Shown one piece after another: positions 43,662 through 53,578 of a stretch of DNA of 64,000 nucleotides. The DNA is taken from positions 56,109-120,108 of the forward strand of contig CAZTHK010000013.1 in assembly GCA_964613215.1 (NCBI GenBank), in the 5' to 3' direction. Below the pieces are notes generated by a model. The model did not search any database. It was not told where the DNA came from and saw only the letters and a list, made by a program, of their open reading frames with translations. The position numbers were made by a program, and so were the translations under genes. Source of the DNA: CAZTHK01 sp964613215. GTDB lineage: Bacteria > Krumholzibacteriota > Krumholzibacteriia > Krumholzibacteriales > CAZTHK01. Numbering within the stretch: position 1 is the stretch's first letter; each line of letters starts with the position of its first letter.

Positions 43662-44375
43662 ATGGCTGAAGCTAGTAGTATTCAATATATCTTTAAAAAG
43701 GAGTTCAGGGTCTATTTTGTATCCCCCATCGCCTACATTGTCATAGCCATCTTTCTGGTTGTTACCGGCTGGTTCTTCTTCTCCACCTTTTTTCTATACA
43801 ACCAGGCGGAACTGAGGAGCTTCTTCAATCTGCTCCCCATCATCTTTTCATTTATAATCCCGGCTGTGACCATGAGGCTGTTTTCCGAGGAGTTTAATGT
43901 AGGCTCATATGAAACACTGGTCACCCTGCCGGTTACCCTGAGAGAGGTTATCGTGGGAAAGGCACTGGCGGGGATGGCGTTTATAGCCATAATGATGCTG
44001 CCTACTTTGAGCTACGCCATTTCGGTATCCCTGCTGGGTGATCTGGACTGGGGGCCGGTAGTGGGTGGTTATCTTGGCTCCATCCTGCTGGGAGCTTCAT
44101 TTACCTCTATCGGGCTGTTCGCCTCAACCCTGACCAGAAACCAGATTGTGGCTTTCATTCTGGGAATGATTATCTGTTTCGCCCTGACCATGTTTGACAA
44201 GATTCTATTCTTCCTGCCGCAGTCTACTCTGGGATTTTTCGAATATATCGGGGCGGATGCCCATTTTCAGAATATTGCCAGGGGGATCATAGATTCCCGG
44301 GATCTTATCTACTTTTTCAGCATTATATTTATTGCTCTGTATGTAGCATATCTCAGAGTCAAGGAAAGACAATAG
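43662..44375 (+). CDS. ABC-2 permease, GldF-like
   Basis: 237 residues with about six membrane helices. It begins IFKKEFRVYFVSPIAYIVIAIF, the typical ABC-2 permease start, and contains RLFSEEFNVGSYETLVTLPVT, a conserved family segment. It starts two bases after the ATPase gene and forms the membrane channel with it. In gliding Bacteroidota the GldA-GldF-GldG set aids motility, but elsewhere the substrate is unknown. Confidence 0.9.
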   Translation: MAEASSIQYIFKKEFRVYFVSPIAYIVIAIFLVVTGWFFFSTFFLYNQAELRSFFNLLPIIFSFIIPAVTMRLFSEEFNVGSYETLVTLPVTLREVIVGKALAGMAFIAIMMLPTLSYAISVSLLGDLDWGPVVGGYLGSILLGASFTSIGLFASTLTRNQIVAFILGMIICFALTMFDKILFFLPQSTLGFFEYIGADAHFQNIARGIIDSRDLIYFFSIIFIALYVAYLRVKERQ

Positions 44376-44385
44376 GGGGATGGAA

Positions 44386-46584
44386 ATGAGTGAAAAGAAT
44401 CATTACAGTAAGTATTACAAGTTTCTGGTCTATCTGGTGGTGGTGGTGCTGATAAACATGGTGGGGCTTACCCTGTTTTTCAGGATCGATCTTACCGCCA
44501 ACAACAGGTATTCCCTTTCTGAAGCCAGCAAGGAGGCGGTGAGTAACCTTTCGGAACCCCTCACCATAAATGTATTCTTCACCGAAAATCTTCCTGCTCC
44601 TCATAACAATACCGAGCGCTATCTCAGAGACCTGCTGGAGGAGTACTCCGTTAATTCCAACGATTATTTCAACTATCGTTTTTACAATGTCAGCCCCGGC
44701 GAGGGTGGTATCGGCGAAGAAGAGAAGAAGAACCAGGGGCTGGCCAAAAGCTACGGTATCTATCCGGTGCAGGTTCAGAATATCGAACAGGATGAGGTCA
44801 AATTCAAGAGAGCCTACATGGGTCTGGCCATGGTCCACGGCGATGTAGTGGACAAGATTCCGGCTATCACCTCCACCGAGGATCTGGAGTACAGGATCAC
44901 CTCCAGGATAGAGAAGATGAACAACAAGATCAGCGCCCTGCTCAATATGGAAACCCCGGTGAAGGTCAAGTTGTTCTTCTCCTCCAGCCTGGATGAGATT
45001 GCTCCCTACACCAGGCTGAATGAGATAATGGACGCTCCGGAAAAGACTGCCGAGGCGGTGGAAGAGCTGAATGGAAAATACTACGGCAAACTCGATTATC
45101 AGCTTCTCGATCCCACTGCCAGCCCCGGGATGTATGATCAGGCCTCACGGTACAACCTCTACTCCCTCACCTGGTCTCCCAGGAGTGACCGGGGGGTAGA
45201 TCTGAAGGGGGGAAAGGGTGTGGCCGGAATAGTAGTAGAGAAGGGGGATGAATTCGAGTCCCTGCCCCTGGTGGAGGTGGTGAGGATGCCCATATTCGGG
45301 ACCCAGTATCAGATGGTGGATCTTAATAACCTGGATGAGAAGGTGGGGGAGATGGTGGATGATGTGATAGATATTAACAAGAAGATCGGTTACCTTTCCG
45401 GATTCGGGACCCTCTCCCTTGGCGGAGGCTCTCCCATGCAGCCATCCGGCCAGCAGGACAACAGCATAGGCAATTTCAACCGGCTGGTATCCCGGGACTA
45501 TTCCATCCAGCAGGTGGATCTGGAGGAGGATGGTATTCCGGAGGGGATAGATTGCCTGGTGATAGCGGGGCCCAGGGAGAAGCTGAGCGACTACGCACTC
45601 TTCCAGATAGATCAGTTCCTGATGAAGGGTAAGTCTCTGGCTATCTTTGCCGATCCCTTCGAGATGGTTACTCCTCAGCAGAACTACAACCAGGGCAGGC
45701 CGATATACCGGCCCATCAGGCCGGGCCTGGAGAAGCTGCTGGATCGCTACGGGGTGTCGCTCAGGGAAGCCTATGTAATGGACCAGCACTGTTACAGCCA
45801 GAGGATGCCCAGAATGTACGGAGGAGGCGAACAGGATATATACTACGCTCCCATGATAAAGAAGGATAATATCAATAATGAGATCCCATTCATGGAGAAT
45901 ATCAAGGGGCTGATAACCCTGCAGAACGCTCCCCTGGAGCTGTTGGATGACACCATCGAGGCGAACGGGCTGAATGCATCGGTGGTATTCTCCTCATCCA
46001 GCCGGTCCTGGGAGATGAGCGGGAGGATAAACCTTAATCCCATGATGATAACACCCCCTGCCGACAGCGAGGAGATGAAGAAGAGAGACCTGGCGGTGCT
46101 GCTGGAGGGCGAGTTCCCCAGCTATTTCGCCGGCCGGGAGATACCGGAGAAGCCGGTCAAAGAGGAGGAGGGCGAAGAAGTAGAGACAGAGGAAGTAGCG
46201 GAAGAGGTGGAGGAGAGTATAGTAAGGCCCGATTCCCTGGTTGAAGAGGAGATCATCATAAAGACGGGAAAACCGGGGAAACTGTTCGTCATAGGTACCT
46301 CCGAGATACTCAAGGATAACGTCATCGACGAGGAGGGCAAGTCCACCAACTCCACCTTTGTGATCAACCTGCTGGATTATATCAACGGCAGGGTGGAGTA
46401 CGCCAGAATGCGCAGCAAGACACAGCAGTACAATCCCCTGGAGGAGACTTCCCCCGGAGTCAAGACATTCGTTAAGTCATTCAACATCGCAGGATTGCCG
46501 GTTATAATGATAGGATTCGGTATAGTGGTATGGGTGCGCCGGAGAAGCAGGAAGAAGAGGATACGCCAGATGTTCATGGAATAA
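44386..46584 (+). CDS. GldG-like membrane-anchored ABC accessory protein
   Basis: 732 residues from ATG 44386; an ATG at 44380 is too close to the GGGGG ribosome site. An N-terminal helix (FLVYLVVVVLINMVGLTLFF) and a C-terminal helix (IAGLPVIMIGFGIVVWV) flank a large extracytoplasmic part with LTANNRYSLSEASKEAVSNL, the Gldg/DUF4350-type opening, and DCLVIAGPREKLSDYALFQI. A very acidic stretch (KEEEGEEVETEEVAEEVEE) lies near residue 590. It probably works with the ATPase and permease before it. Confidence 0.88.
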   Translation: MSEKNHYSKYYKFLVYLVVVVLINMVGLTLFFRIDLTANNRYSLSEASKEAVSNLSEPLTINVFFTENLPAPHNNTERYLRDLLEEYSVNSNDYFNYRFYNVSPGEGGIGEEEKKNQGLAKSYGIYPVQVQNIEQDEVKFKRAYMGLAMVHGDVVDKIPAITSTEDLEYRITSRIEKMNNKISALLNMETPVKVKLFFSSSLDEIAPYTRLNEIMDAPEKTAEAVEELNGKYYGKLDYQLLDPTASPGMYDQASRYNLYSLTWSPRSDRGVDLKGGKGVAGIVVEKGDEFESLPLVEVVRMPIFGTQYQMVDLNNLDEKVGEMVDDVIDINKKIGYLSGFGTLSLGGGSPMQPSGQQDNSIGNFNRLVSRDYSIQQVDLEEDGIPEGIDCLVIAGPREKLSDYALFQIDQFLMKGKSLAIFADPFEMVTPQQNYNQGRPIYRPIRPGLEKLLDRYGVSLREAYVMDQHCYSQRMPRMYGGGEQDIYYAPMIKKDNINNEIPFMENIKGLITLQNAPLELLDDTIEANGLNASVVFSSSSRSWEMSGRINLNPMMITPPADSEEMKKRDLAVLLEGEFPSYFAGREIPEKPVKEEEGEEVETEEVAEEVEESIVRPDSLVEEEIIIKTGKPGKLFVIGTSEILKDNVIDEEGKSTNSTFVINLLDYINGRVEYARMRSKTQQYNPLEETSPGVKTFVKSFNIAGLPVIMIGFGIVVWVRRRSRKKRIRQMFME

Positions 46585-46604
46585 ATGATGGAGGAATAAA
46601 CAAG

Positions 46605-47543
46605 ATGAAGAAGGAATACATATTTCTTGCCATAGTCATAGTGGTGCTGTCACTCTATCTGATTTTCAGAAGCCAGGACAAGACTCACTATTCCCTTCCC
46701 CGGCTTGCCACCATCGAAGAATCGGAAGTCAGCCGCCTGGTGGTGAAGCTGCCGGACAGCTCCATAACACTTAAGCATCACGACCGGGAGTGGAAGATTA
46801 TGCCTTACGGCTATCCGGCGGGGGGAACCCGGCTCAGCGATATGATGGAGTCCATGGAGAATATGGAGATAACCGATATGGTATCCCAGAGCAGGAACTA
46901 TCAGCGTTATGATCTATCCCCGGAGAAGAGGATAGAGGTAAAGGTTTACTCGGATGATCAGATGATACGCAGTCTGGTCATAGGCAAAGCTGCTCCCACT
47001 CGCCACCATACCTATGTGATGCTCAACGAAGATCCCAATGTCTATCAGTGCAGGAATAATATAAGAAGGAAATTCGAGGTGGAGGCAAAGGATCTCAGGG
47101 ACAGGCAGGTTATGGCCTTTACCAGGACTGCCATCAGGGGATTGGATATAGCCTGCCCGGATGACAGCTTGAGCATAAGGGAGGCGGCGGAGCAGCCGTC
47201 CGGAGAGGAAGGTGCTGTTCCTCCGGATGTACAGTGGGAGACCGGAGCGGGCGAACAGCTGGATGAAAGGGCGCTGGATAAGCTTATTACCGCTCTGAAT
47301 AATCTCAAGTGTACCGAATATATCAACGACAGAAGCAAGGATGATTTTAAAGATCCCATATATACCATCACACTGGATACCCCTGAGGAGGCTTCTCTGT
47401 CCATCTTTGAAATGAACCAGAGTAACAAGTATCCGGCCATTTCCTCCCAGAATGACTATCCCTTCCTGATATCCAAATACAAGGGGGAGCAGATAATGAA
47501 GAAGCGGGAGGACCTGCTGGAGGAAAAAGATACAGAGGAGTAG
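46605..47543 (+). CDS. DUF4340 family membrane-anchored protein
   Basis: 312 residues. A single N-terminal anchor (YIFLAIVIVVLSLYLIF) is followed by repeated beta-rich DUF4340 segments (VSRLVVKLPDSSITLKHHDR, RHHTYVMLNEDPNVYQC). The family is nearly always the last gene of GldA/F/G-like operons, as here, 20 bases after the GldG-like gene with a GGAGGA site. It is probably a periplasmic subunit of the same complex. Substrate unknown. Confidence 0.88.
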   Translation: MKKEYIFLAIVIVVLSLYLIFRSQDKTHYSLPRLATIEESEVSRLVVKLPDSSITLKHHDREWKIMPYGYPAGGTRLSDMMESMENMEITDMVSQSRNYQRYDLSPEKRIEVKVYSDDQMIRSLVIGKAAPTRHHTYVMLNEDPNVYQCRNNIRRKFEVEAKDLRDRQVMAFTRTAIRGLDIACPDDSLSIREAAEQPSGEEGAVPPDVQWETGAGEQLDERALDKLITALNNLKCTEYINDRSKDDFKDPIYTITLDTPEEASLSIFEMNQSNKYPAISSQNDYPFLISKYKGEQIMKKREDLLEEKDTEE

Positions 47544-47941
47544 TTCCGGAAGGGATAATTAACCTCGATCCGTAAAAATTATGGCGACCGGACTGCAGAT
47601 TCTTTGCGGCGATAGGGCGACCTGCCCCTATTATGCCTCCTTTTATCCCTCCGCAGGGGTGGAGCTGCCGGATTGCGGGAATGGCAGGGAAAGCGGCCTT
47701 CAATTAGCCCCAAAGTTAACCGGCATCAATGATATTATTGACTGGTTGAGGTTAATTGCCGGAGTGAGGAAAACTGCTGAAAAAATGGTTTTCTGAAAAA
47801 CCGGGAGGCAAAGCCTGACAATGCCCGGTTGATTCAATACAACCTGCCCCGGCCTCTTGCAGGGAACAGTTATTCCGGTAAAATTTCTATGCTATTGGAT
47901 ATATGGGTAATGGAATAAATACAGACCGTTTAAATGAAAGT
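47544..47941. other. Intergenic region between convergent genes
   Basis: About 400 bases. A composite hairpin (AACCGGG 47799-47805 with CCCGGTT 47824-47830, enclosing AGGC/GCCT) may end the ABC transcript. No T-run and no gene seen. Confidence 0.4.
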
Positions 47942-48229
47942 TCAGTTTCCGGGAAGAGGTTTCAGTATTGCTATGGTAGCTCCCCAGCCCCCTCCGCCCT
48001 CTCCGGCCAGATGATATGAATCCACAAAGGGTATCTTGCTCAGCCGGCTGTGAACAATAGTACGGAGGGTGCCGGTACCTTTGCCGTGAATTATCCTGAC
48101 CTGGTAGATTCCCCTGTTTCTGCATTCGGCCAGATAGACTCCGATCAGATCCCTTACCTCCCCCGGATCGAAGGTATGCAGGTCCAGGGTGCCGTCTATG
48201 GGCATTTCGGTGGGCTGGTGGTCGTCCAA
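47942..48229 (-). CDS. Smr-domain protein
   Basis: 95 residues, a single Smr domain as in the C-terminus of MutS2: LDLHTFDPGEVRDLIGVYL (the LDLH motif), VRIIHGKGTGTLR (the HGKG motif) and GGWGATIAIL at the end. Smr domains nick or bind branched nucleic acid or cleave mRNA on stalled ribosomes. The start is TTG 48229, with GGAGG seven bases upstream. It is coupled to the small membrane-protein gene before it. Confidence 0.9.
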   Translation of the reverse strand: MDDHQPTEMPIDGTLDLHTFDPGEVRDLIGVYLAECRNRGIYQVRIIHGKGTGTLRTIVHSRLSKIPFVDSYHLAGEGGGGWGATIAILKPLPGN

Positions 48230-48252
48230 TCTTTCGCCTCCGGCCGGATTCG

Positions 48253-48411
48253 TTAATTGCCCTTGATCAGGTATATCCCTCTCAGTACCAGGAAGCCGAA
48301 TAGAATTACCGGGATGATATCAGCAGAATTGCTGATCACCAGCTCATGAATAATTCCCAGTATCCCCACACTCATGAAGATATAGGTAGTGCTGTTTCTC
48401 CGGGAGCTCAC
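48253..48411 (-). CDS. Very small membrane protein
   Basis: 52 residues: GTG start, a polar N-terminus (SSRRNSTTY) and two hydrophobic stretches (IFMSVGILGIIHELVI and IIPVILFGFLVLRGIYLI) with a basic end. GAGAGG lies eight bases upstream of the GTG. It ends 23 bases before the Smr gene on the same strand. No family recognised; good ribosome site and hydropathy argue it is real. Confidence 0.6.
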   Translation of the reverse strand: MSSRRNSTTYIFMSVGILGIIHELVISNSADIIPVILFGFLVLRGIYLIKGN

Positions 48412-48800
48412 TGTCTGCCTCTCTCAAGCATTCGGTTTAACAGTTCTGCTGCTTACGGGAGTTTCTCACATAAGCTGCCGGGGTTAAAGTGAAAACAGCA
48501 GGATATCCTGTTAATGGGAAGGGGAGAAGCGCTTTGAAAATTGTTGGTTATACAACGGATCTATTGTTTTCTCTCTTTATAGACTGGACATGGCAGGTAA
48601 TAGATGTTAAGTTATTCAACAGTATTAATTCGTCTGCCGTAGAGGGATATATTGCTGATTGATCTCCGGGAGTCATCCAGAGGATTTCCATCGGAGTATG
48701 AAACCTCGCTCAACAGCCAGCATTATGTTGCTGAGGTTGATTGTTATAATTATAATAATAGCTTGTAAATGGTGAAGATAACAGAGAAAGGAAGAGTAAG
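48412..48800. other. Divergent promoter region
   Basis: About 390 bases between the small membrane protein and the parvulin gene. The right end is very AT-rich and carries the promoter at 48728-48756. No gene seen. Confidence 0.4.
48728..48756 (+). promoter_or_regulatory. Sigma-70 promoter of the parvulin gene
   Basis: TTGCTG, a 17-base spacer and TATAAT, 45 bases before the ATG at 48801. AAAGGAAGAG serves as ribosome site. Confidence 0.55.
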
Positions 48801-49805
48801 ATGAAAAGACTGGTTCTTTTTGGTGTAATGGCTTTATTAGCCTCCTGGCTGGTGACCGGTTGTTCGGACAATGGAGAAGATCAGGAACAGGGCGCCAGCG
48901 AATCTCCCATGGTGGTCAAGGTAAACTCAGAGGTAATAATCGAAGAAGAGGTAGCCAAGGAAGAGACCAGGATGCTGCAGCAGATGGCCAGGGGAAGGGA
49001 CCCGTCAGTAATGGAGAGGATGAGGCCTCAGGCCAGAAAGCAGGCGGTGGCTAACCTGGTAAACAGGAAGCTGCTTGAACAGGCTGCTGAATCAGGTGGT
49101 TACAGTAAGGAACCGGAGAAGACGGAGCAGAGGATTAAGGAAATAAGGGATAGATTCGATAGTGAGGCAGATTATCATAATCAGCTGGCCAGCAGCGGTA
49201 TTACCGAAGAAAAATTGAGGCAGCAGATACTCGACGGCACCAGGATCGAGAAGATGATAGATGAATGGACTGCCAATATGCCGGCCATCCCCGATTCGCA
49301 GGCGCTGAATTACTACAACAACTACCATCAGCAGTTCGAGAGGCAGGAGCGGGTCAAGGCCAGCCATATTCTTATGAAGGTGGACAGCAATACCACCCAG
49401 CAGGAGAAAATGGAAAAGAAGGAGAAGCTTGCCGGAATAAAGCGGGAAATCAAACAGGGATCAGACTTTGCCGAGATGGCCAGGGAGTACTCAGAAGGCC
49501 CCAGTGGGGAGGAGGGCGGCAACCTGGGTTTCTTCGAAAGAGGACAGATGGTGCCTCCCTTCGAAAAGGCTGCATTCAGTATGGAGAAGGGTGAAATAAG
49601 TGACCTGGTAGAGAGCAGGTTCGGTTATCATCTGATCAAGGTAACCGGCAGGGAGGAAGCGGGCACCACACCCTTCGAAGAAGTGAAGGATAGAATAAAG
49701 GAATATCTCAGTGAGTCCCAGGAGCAGCAGATAGTCATGGAACATCTGGACAGCCTCAGGGCTGAAAGCGAGATTGAATATGCCGATTCATCCCTGGCGC
49801 AGTAG
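48801..49805 (+). CDS. Parvulin-type peptidyl-prolyl isomerase lipoprotein
   Basis: 334 residues. A lipoprotein signal with lipobox LVTGC at Cys21. The SurA-like N-terminal helices (about 35-160) are followed by one parvulin domain (about 180-285): VKASHILMKVDS, GSDFAEMAREYSEGPSGEEG, GFFERGQMVPPFEKAAF and RFGYHLIKVTGRE. It should help fold secreted or outer-membrane proteins in the periplasm, like PrsA or SurA. Own promoter and own terminator. Confidence 0.93.
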   Translation: MKRLVLFGVMALLASWLVTGCSDNGEDQEQGASESPMVVKVNSEVIIEEEVAKEETRMLQQMARGRDPSVMERMRPQARKQAVANLVNRKLLEQAAESGGYSKEPEKTEQRIKEIRDRFDSEADYHNQLASSGITEEKLRQQILDGTRIEKMIDEWTANMPAIPDSQALNYYNNYHQQFERQERVKASHILMKVDSNTTQQEKMEKKEKLAGIKREIKQGSDFAEMAREYSEGPSGEEGGNLGFFERGQMVPPFEKAAFSMEKGEISDLVESRFGYHLIKVTGREEAGTTPFEEVKDRIKEYLSESQEQQIVMEHLDSLRAESEIEYADSSLAQ

Positions 49806-49841
49806 TTCGGGGAATTTGCTCAAAGTTGGATCTTTAGTGAT

Positions 49842-49875
49842 AACGGCCGGCGATCGAAGCCGGCCGTTGTTTTTT
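49842..49875 (+). terminator. Rho-independent terminator of the parvulin gene
   Basis: A 10-bp perfect stem (AACGGCCGGC 49842-49851 with 49859-49868), a seven-base loop GATCGAA, then GTTTTTT. It is 37 bases after the stop. Confidence 0.95.
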
Positions 49876-50017
49876 GAGGTAAGCCTGTTTTCCGGGGTAA
49901 TCCCTTCCGTAGCCGGCAATCTGCAGGATTGAAGCTGCCTGTGGCTGGCTCTATCCGCGGGAGAATCCCTTCCGGAGGCCCGGACAGTGGTACAGACGGG
50001 CTGGTTTTGATTTAATT

Positions 50018-52561
50018 CTATTTATGGGTTGATTCCTTCCGGTGGCTCTCCTCTTCCTTCTTTTTTTCTCCGCTACTGTTATGCCCTGGGGTTACCGGCA
50101 CCGCAGGGGCATGCCAGATATCCCTGTTATACTCCCTGATAGTGTTATCGGATGAGAACTTGCCCATCCGGGCGGTATTAAGGATGGCCTTTCTGGTCCA
50201 CTCCCGCCGGTTGCGGTATGTCCGGTCCACCTCAGTCTGGCACCGGATGTAGTCCTCCATATCCGCCAGAACAAGGTAGGGGTCCCTCTTCCGGAGCAGA
50301 TTCATCAGGTTCTGGAAGATACCGGGGTTGTCGGGTGAGAAGAAGTTGCTCTGGATAAGGTCGATTGCCTCCTTCAGGATGGGATCTTTCCCAATATATT
50401 CTTCCGGCTGGTAGGATTTTTTCAGCTCTCTGGCTTCACGGGAGGAGAGGCCGAACAGGAAGATATTCTCTTCACCTACCTCCTCCATAATCTCTATGTT
50501 GGCGCCATCCCTGGTGCCTACGGTAAGAGCACCATTGAGAGCCAGCTTCATATTGCCTGTGCCGGAGGCCTCGTAACCGGCCAGGGAGATCTGCTCCGAT
50601 ACATCGGCTGCGGGGATTATCCTCTCAGCCAGGGTTACTCCGTAGTTGGGCAGGAAGACCACCCTGATCCGGTGGCAGGTTTTCTCATCATTGTTGATGG
50701 TATCGCCCACATGGCAGATCAGCCTGATGATCATCTTGGATATATAGTAGTCAGGGGCGGTCTTGCCGGCGAATATCCAGGTGCGGGGATGCATATCGAA
50801 CTCCGGATCCTCCTTCAGCCGGAGCCAGCAGTATATCACATGCAGGATGTTGAGCAGCTGCCTCTTGTATTCGTGTATCCTCTTTATCTGGACATCGAAG
50901 ATGGAGTCCGGGTCGATGATCTCACCGGTCAGGTCATCGGTGATTCCGGCCAGCTGTTCCTTGTTGGCCTTCTTTATCCGGTTGAACTGATCCTGAAAGC
51001 CGCCGTCTTCGCAGAGGGATTCTATCTGTTTGAGCCGGTAGAGATCCTTGATCCAGCCGGTTCCGATTTTGTCCGTTATCAGATCAGCCAGTTCGGGATT
51101 AGCCTGGAGCAGCCAGCGCCTGGGGGTTATCCCGTTGGTCTTGTTCACAATCCTGTCCGGAAACATCTCATCGAAGTCCCTGAAGATATCCTCTTTGAGC
51201 AGATCGGTGTGCAGAGCGGAGACTCCGTTGACCCGGCATGAACCTACCACCGAGAGATTGGCCATTCTTATCTTCTTATCCTTCCCCTCCTCTATCAGGG
51301 AGGTTCTCCTCAGGCGATTGGTGTCATTGACATAACGCAGGGAAACATCCCTGAGGAATCTCCGGTTGATCTCGTATATGATCTGAAGATGCCTGGGCAG
51401 CAGGCTGCCGAAGATGCTGATGGGCCACTTCTCCAGGGCCTCCGAAAGGAGGGTGTGATTGGTATAGGCGCAGCATCTGGTGGTGATATTCCAGGCCCTA
51501 TCCCATCCCAGCCGGTGCTGGTCCATAAGTATGCGCATCAGTTCCGCTACGGCCAGGGAGGGATGGGTGTCGTTCATCTGTATTACCACCTTCTGGGGGA
51601 ACTTGTCGAAGTTGTGATGCCCGGCAAGGTATCTTCTCACAATGTCCTGGATGGAGCACGATACGAAGAAGTACTCCTGTTTCAGTCTGAGCACCTGGCC
51701 CTTGAAGGTGTTGTCATTAGGGTAGAGGACCTTGGAGATGTTCTCTGAGATGTTCTTCTCCTCCACCGCTTTGAGGTAGTTGCCGTGCTGAAAGTAATCC
51801 AGGTCGAACTCCTTGGATGCCCTGGCCGACCAGAGCCGGAGGGTGTTCACTGTCCTGTTATCGTAGCCGGCCACCGGGGTGTCGTATGCTATCCCCACTA
51901 CATCGCTGGTATCCACCCATTCATACTTGTCCGCACCATCGGGCCATTTGGTCTTCTCCACCCTTCCGTAGAAGTGCACGGTAAAACTGTACTCCGGCCT
52001 GGCAATCTCCCAGGGATTACCGTATTTGAGCCAGCGGTCGGGCAGTTCCACCTGCTGAAGATCCCGGATGGCCTGTTCGAATATGCCGAATTCATAACGG
52101 ATTCCGTATCCGTGCGCCGGTATTTCCAGAGTGGCCAGTGAGTCCATGAAGCATGCGGCCAGCCGTCCCAGCCCCCCGTTGCCCAGTCCTGCATCAGGTT
52201 CCTGTTCGCACAATTCATCCAGGTTCAGGTTGAGGTCCTTCATGGCCTGCCTGGTCTGCCGGTATATCCCCAGGTTTATCAGGTTGTTTATAAGCGCTCT
52301 TCCGATCAGGTACTCCGCCGAGAGGTAGTAGACCCTCCTGGCGTCCTCCCGGTGGTATACCTGCTGGGTATTTATCCACTGCTCGATCAGCCTGTCCCTG
52401 CCGGTGAAGGCCAGAGCCATATACAGGTCATGCAGGGTGGCAGTGTATTGGTCCTTGGAAAGAGAATACTCCAGGTGTTCTGCGAAATCGCACTGGATGG
52501 AATCGGCATCGTATCCCTTGTTGAATACCTTCCACTTCTTGAACAGCTTGCTTTTTTTCAT
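50018..52561 (-). CDS. glgP: Glycogen/maltodextrin phosphorylase
   Basis: GT35 enzyme that releases glucose 1-phosphate from glycogen or maltodextrin using phosphate and PLP. 847 residues, the usual size. Seen: YYLSAEYLIGRALINNL, EPDAGLGNGGLGRLAACFMD, the catalytic loop region FQLNDTHPSLAV-like IQMNDTHPSLAVAELM, and the PLP lysine motif EASGTGNMKLALNGALTVGT. A short charged tail (SSGEKKKEEESHRKES) extends the C-terminus. Together with treYZ and pfkB it suggests a stored glucan that feeds glycolysis and trehalose. Monocistronic. Confidence 0.95.
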   Translation of the reverse strand: MKKSKLFKKWKVFNKGYDADSIQCDFAEHLEYSLSKDQYTATLHDLYMALAFTGRDRLIEQWINTQQVYHREDARRVYYLSAEYLIGRALINNLINLGIYRQTRQAMKDLNLNLDELCEQEPDAGLGNGGLGRLAACFMDSLATLEIPAHGYGIRYEFGIFEQAIRDLQQVELPDRWLKYGNPWEIARPEYSFTVHFYGRVEKTKWPDGADKYEWVDTSDVVGIAYDTPVAGYDNRTVNTLRLWSARASKEFDLDYFQHGNYLKAVEEKNISENISKVLYPNDNTFKGQVLRLKQEYFFVSCSIQDIVRRYLAGHHNFDKFPQKVVIQMNDTHPSLAVAELMRILMDQHRLGWDRAWNITTRCCAYTNHTLLSEALEKWPISIFGSLLPRHLQIIYEINRRFLRDVSLRYVNDTNRLRRTSLIEEGKDKKIRMANLSVVGSCRVNGVSALHTDLLKEDIFRDFDEMFPDRIVNKTNGITPRRWLLQANPELADLITDKIGTGWIKDLYRLKQIESLCEDGGFQDQFNRIKKANKEQLAGITDDLTGEIIDPDSIFDVQIKRIHEYKRQLLNILHVIYCWLRLKEDPEFDMHPRTWIFAGKTAPDYYISKMIIRLICHVGDTINNDEKTCHRIRVVFLPNYGVTLAERIIPAADVSEQISLAGYEASGTGNMKLALNGALTVGTRDGANIEIMEEVGEENIFLFGLSSREARELKKSYQPEEYIGKDPILKEAIDLIQSNFFSPDNPGIFQNLMNLLRKRDPYLVLADMEDYIRCQTEVDRTYRNRREWTRKAILNTARMGKFSSDNTIREYNRDIWHAPAVPVTPGHNSSGEKKKEEESHRKESTHK

Positions 52562-52767
52562 CCTACTCCGCCTTGACAGAAGATCTAAATATTGCCGGTG
52601 TCAATGTTCCGGATATTGGCCGGTTGATTCTGACTGTAAGGGCAATCCGCCAAAATTTCAAATTATAAATTGAGGCTCAGTCTCTCCTGGAATTATGGCC
52701 GGTGTCAGATGGTGCCTGGGGGTATCGGGAATATATCAGGGGGCACAGGGGCATTCCCAAACGGGCC

Positions 52768-53577
52768 TTACCGCTGTACCTCTTCCACCTGGTTGTACCA
52801 CTTGAATCTTTCGCCGAACAGAGAGCGTATTTTCCAGCCCAGGCTTTTCTTATGATTTTGGATATGTTCAGTCAAAATGTTAACCTTGTTTTTTACAATC
52901 TCCGCATCATCTTTATCTAAATAGTCATCGGAGAAACTGTTAACTTTATCTAAATTTCCGGTAGCGGTTTTCCACCACCCCCAGTCTCTGGAACAGATTC
53001 CAGTCAGATACCCTCCATCGATTTTGTCATTGCCGCTGTGGTCGAATGAGACATCATACTTCCGGAGAAGAATCATAATATCCACAAGATCCTTCTTGTT
53101 GATCTCTACTATCTGCAGCTTCTCCAGGATAAGGTCGATCAGGCTGATGGTGGGTTTGTCGATCTCGAGCCTGCCGCGGAAATCTATGTCATGGCAGAAT
53201 CTCAGCTTATCGATGAATATATCTGAATGCAGATCTTCCCGGGGGTGATAAAAGATGCGCCTTTTATCGCCGAAAAGCCTCAGAATCCCCTGATCTTCCT
53301 CCCAGCCCAGGCTGAAGAACATATCCTGTACCCTGATAATGTCATCGGCGTAGGTAACAAAATCGATATCGGTAAGATAACGCTTGTTTTTATATTCTAT
53401 ATATGAGTACTCCGGTGCTTTAATACGGAAGGCTATCGACCCTATCACCCTGATGATACAGTCGAATTCCTCCGATTTTTTCATAAACTGCTCAAGCAGC
53501 TCCATGAATATTTTTTCCTGTGCTTCCAGATCCTGTCTGCTCAGTTCGGATTTTTCAGGCAGAAACGGCCTTCCCAT
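52768..53577 (-). CDS. Nucleotidyltransferase-fold protein
   Basis: 269 residues. It looks like a pol-beta-type nucleotidyltransferase: the GSIAF motif (about residue 46) and the acidic pair in LTDIDFVTY are in the right order, followed by a helical part. It most resembles the AbiEii/uncharacterised group. No direct evidence of substrate. It starts one base after the stop of the metallophosphoesterase gene, so the two are co-translated, and the permease gene lies upstream in the same unit. Confidence 0.7.
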   Translation of the reverse strand: MGRPFLPEKSELSRQDLEAQEKIFMELLEQFMKKSEEFDCIIRVIGSIAFRIKAPEYSYIEYKNKRYLTDIDFVTYADDIIRVQDMFFSLGWEEDQGILRLFGDKRRIFYHPREDLHSDIFIDKLRFCHDIDFRGRLEIDKPTISLIDLILEKLQIVEINKKDLVDIMILLRKYDVSFDHSGNDKIDGGYLTGICSRDWGWWKTATGNLDKVNSFSDDYLDKDDAEIVKNKVNILTEHIQNHKKSLGWKIRSLFGERFKWYNQVEEVQR

Positions 53578-53578
53578 T

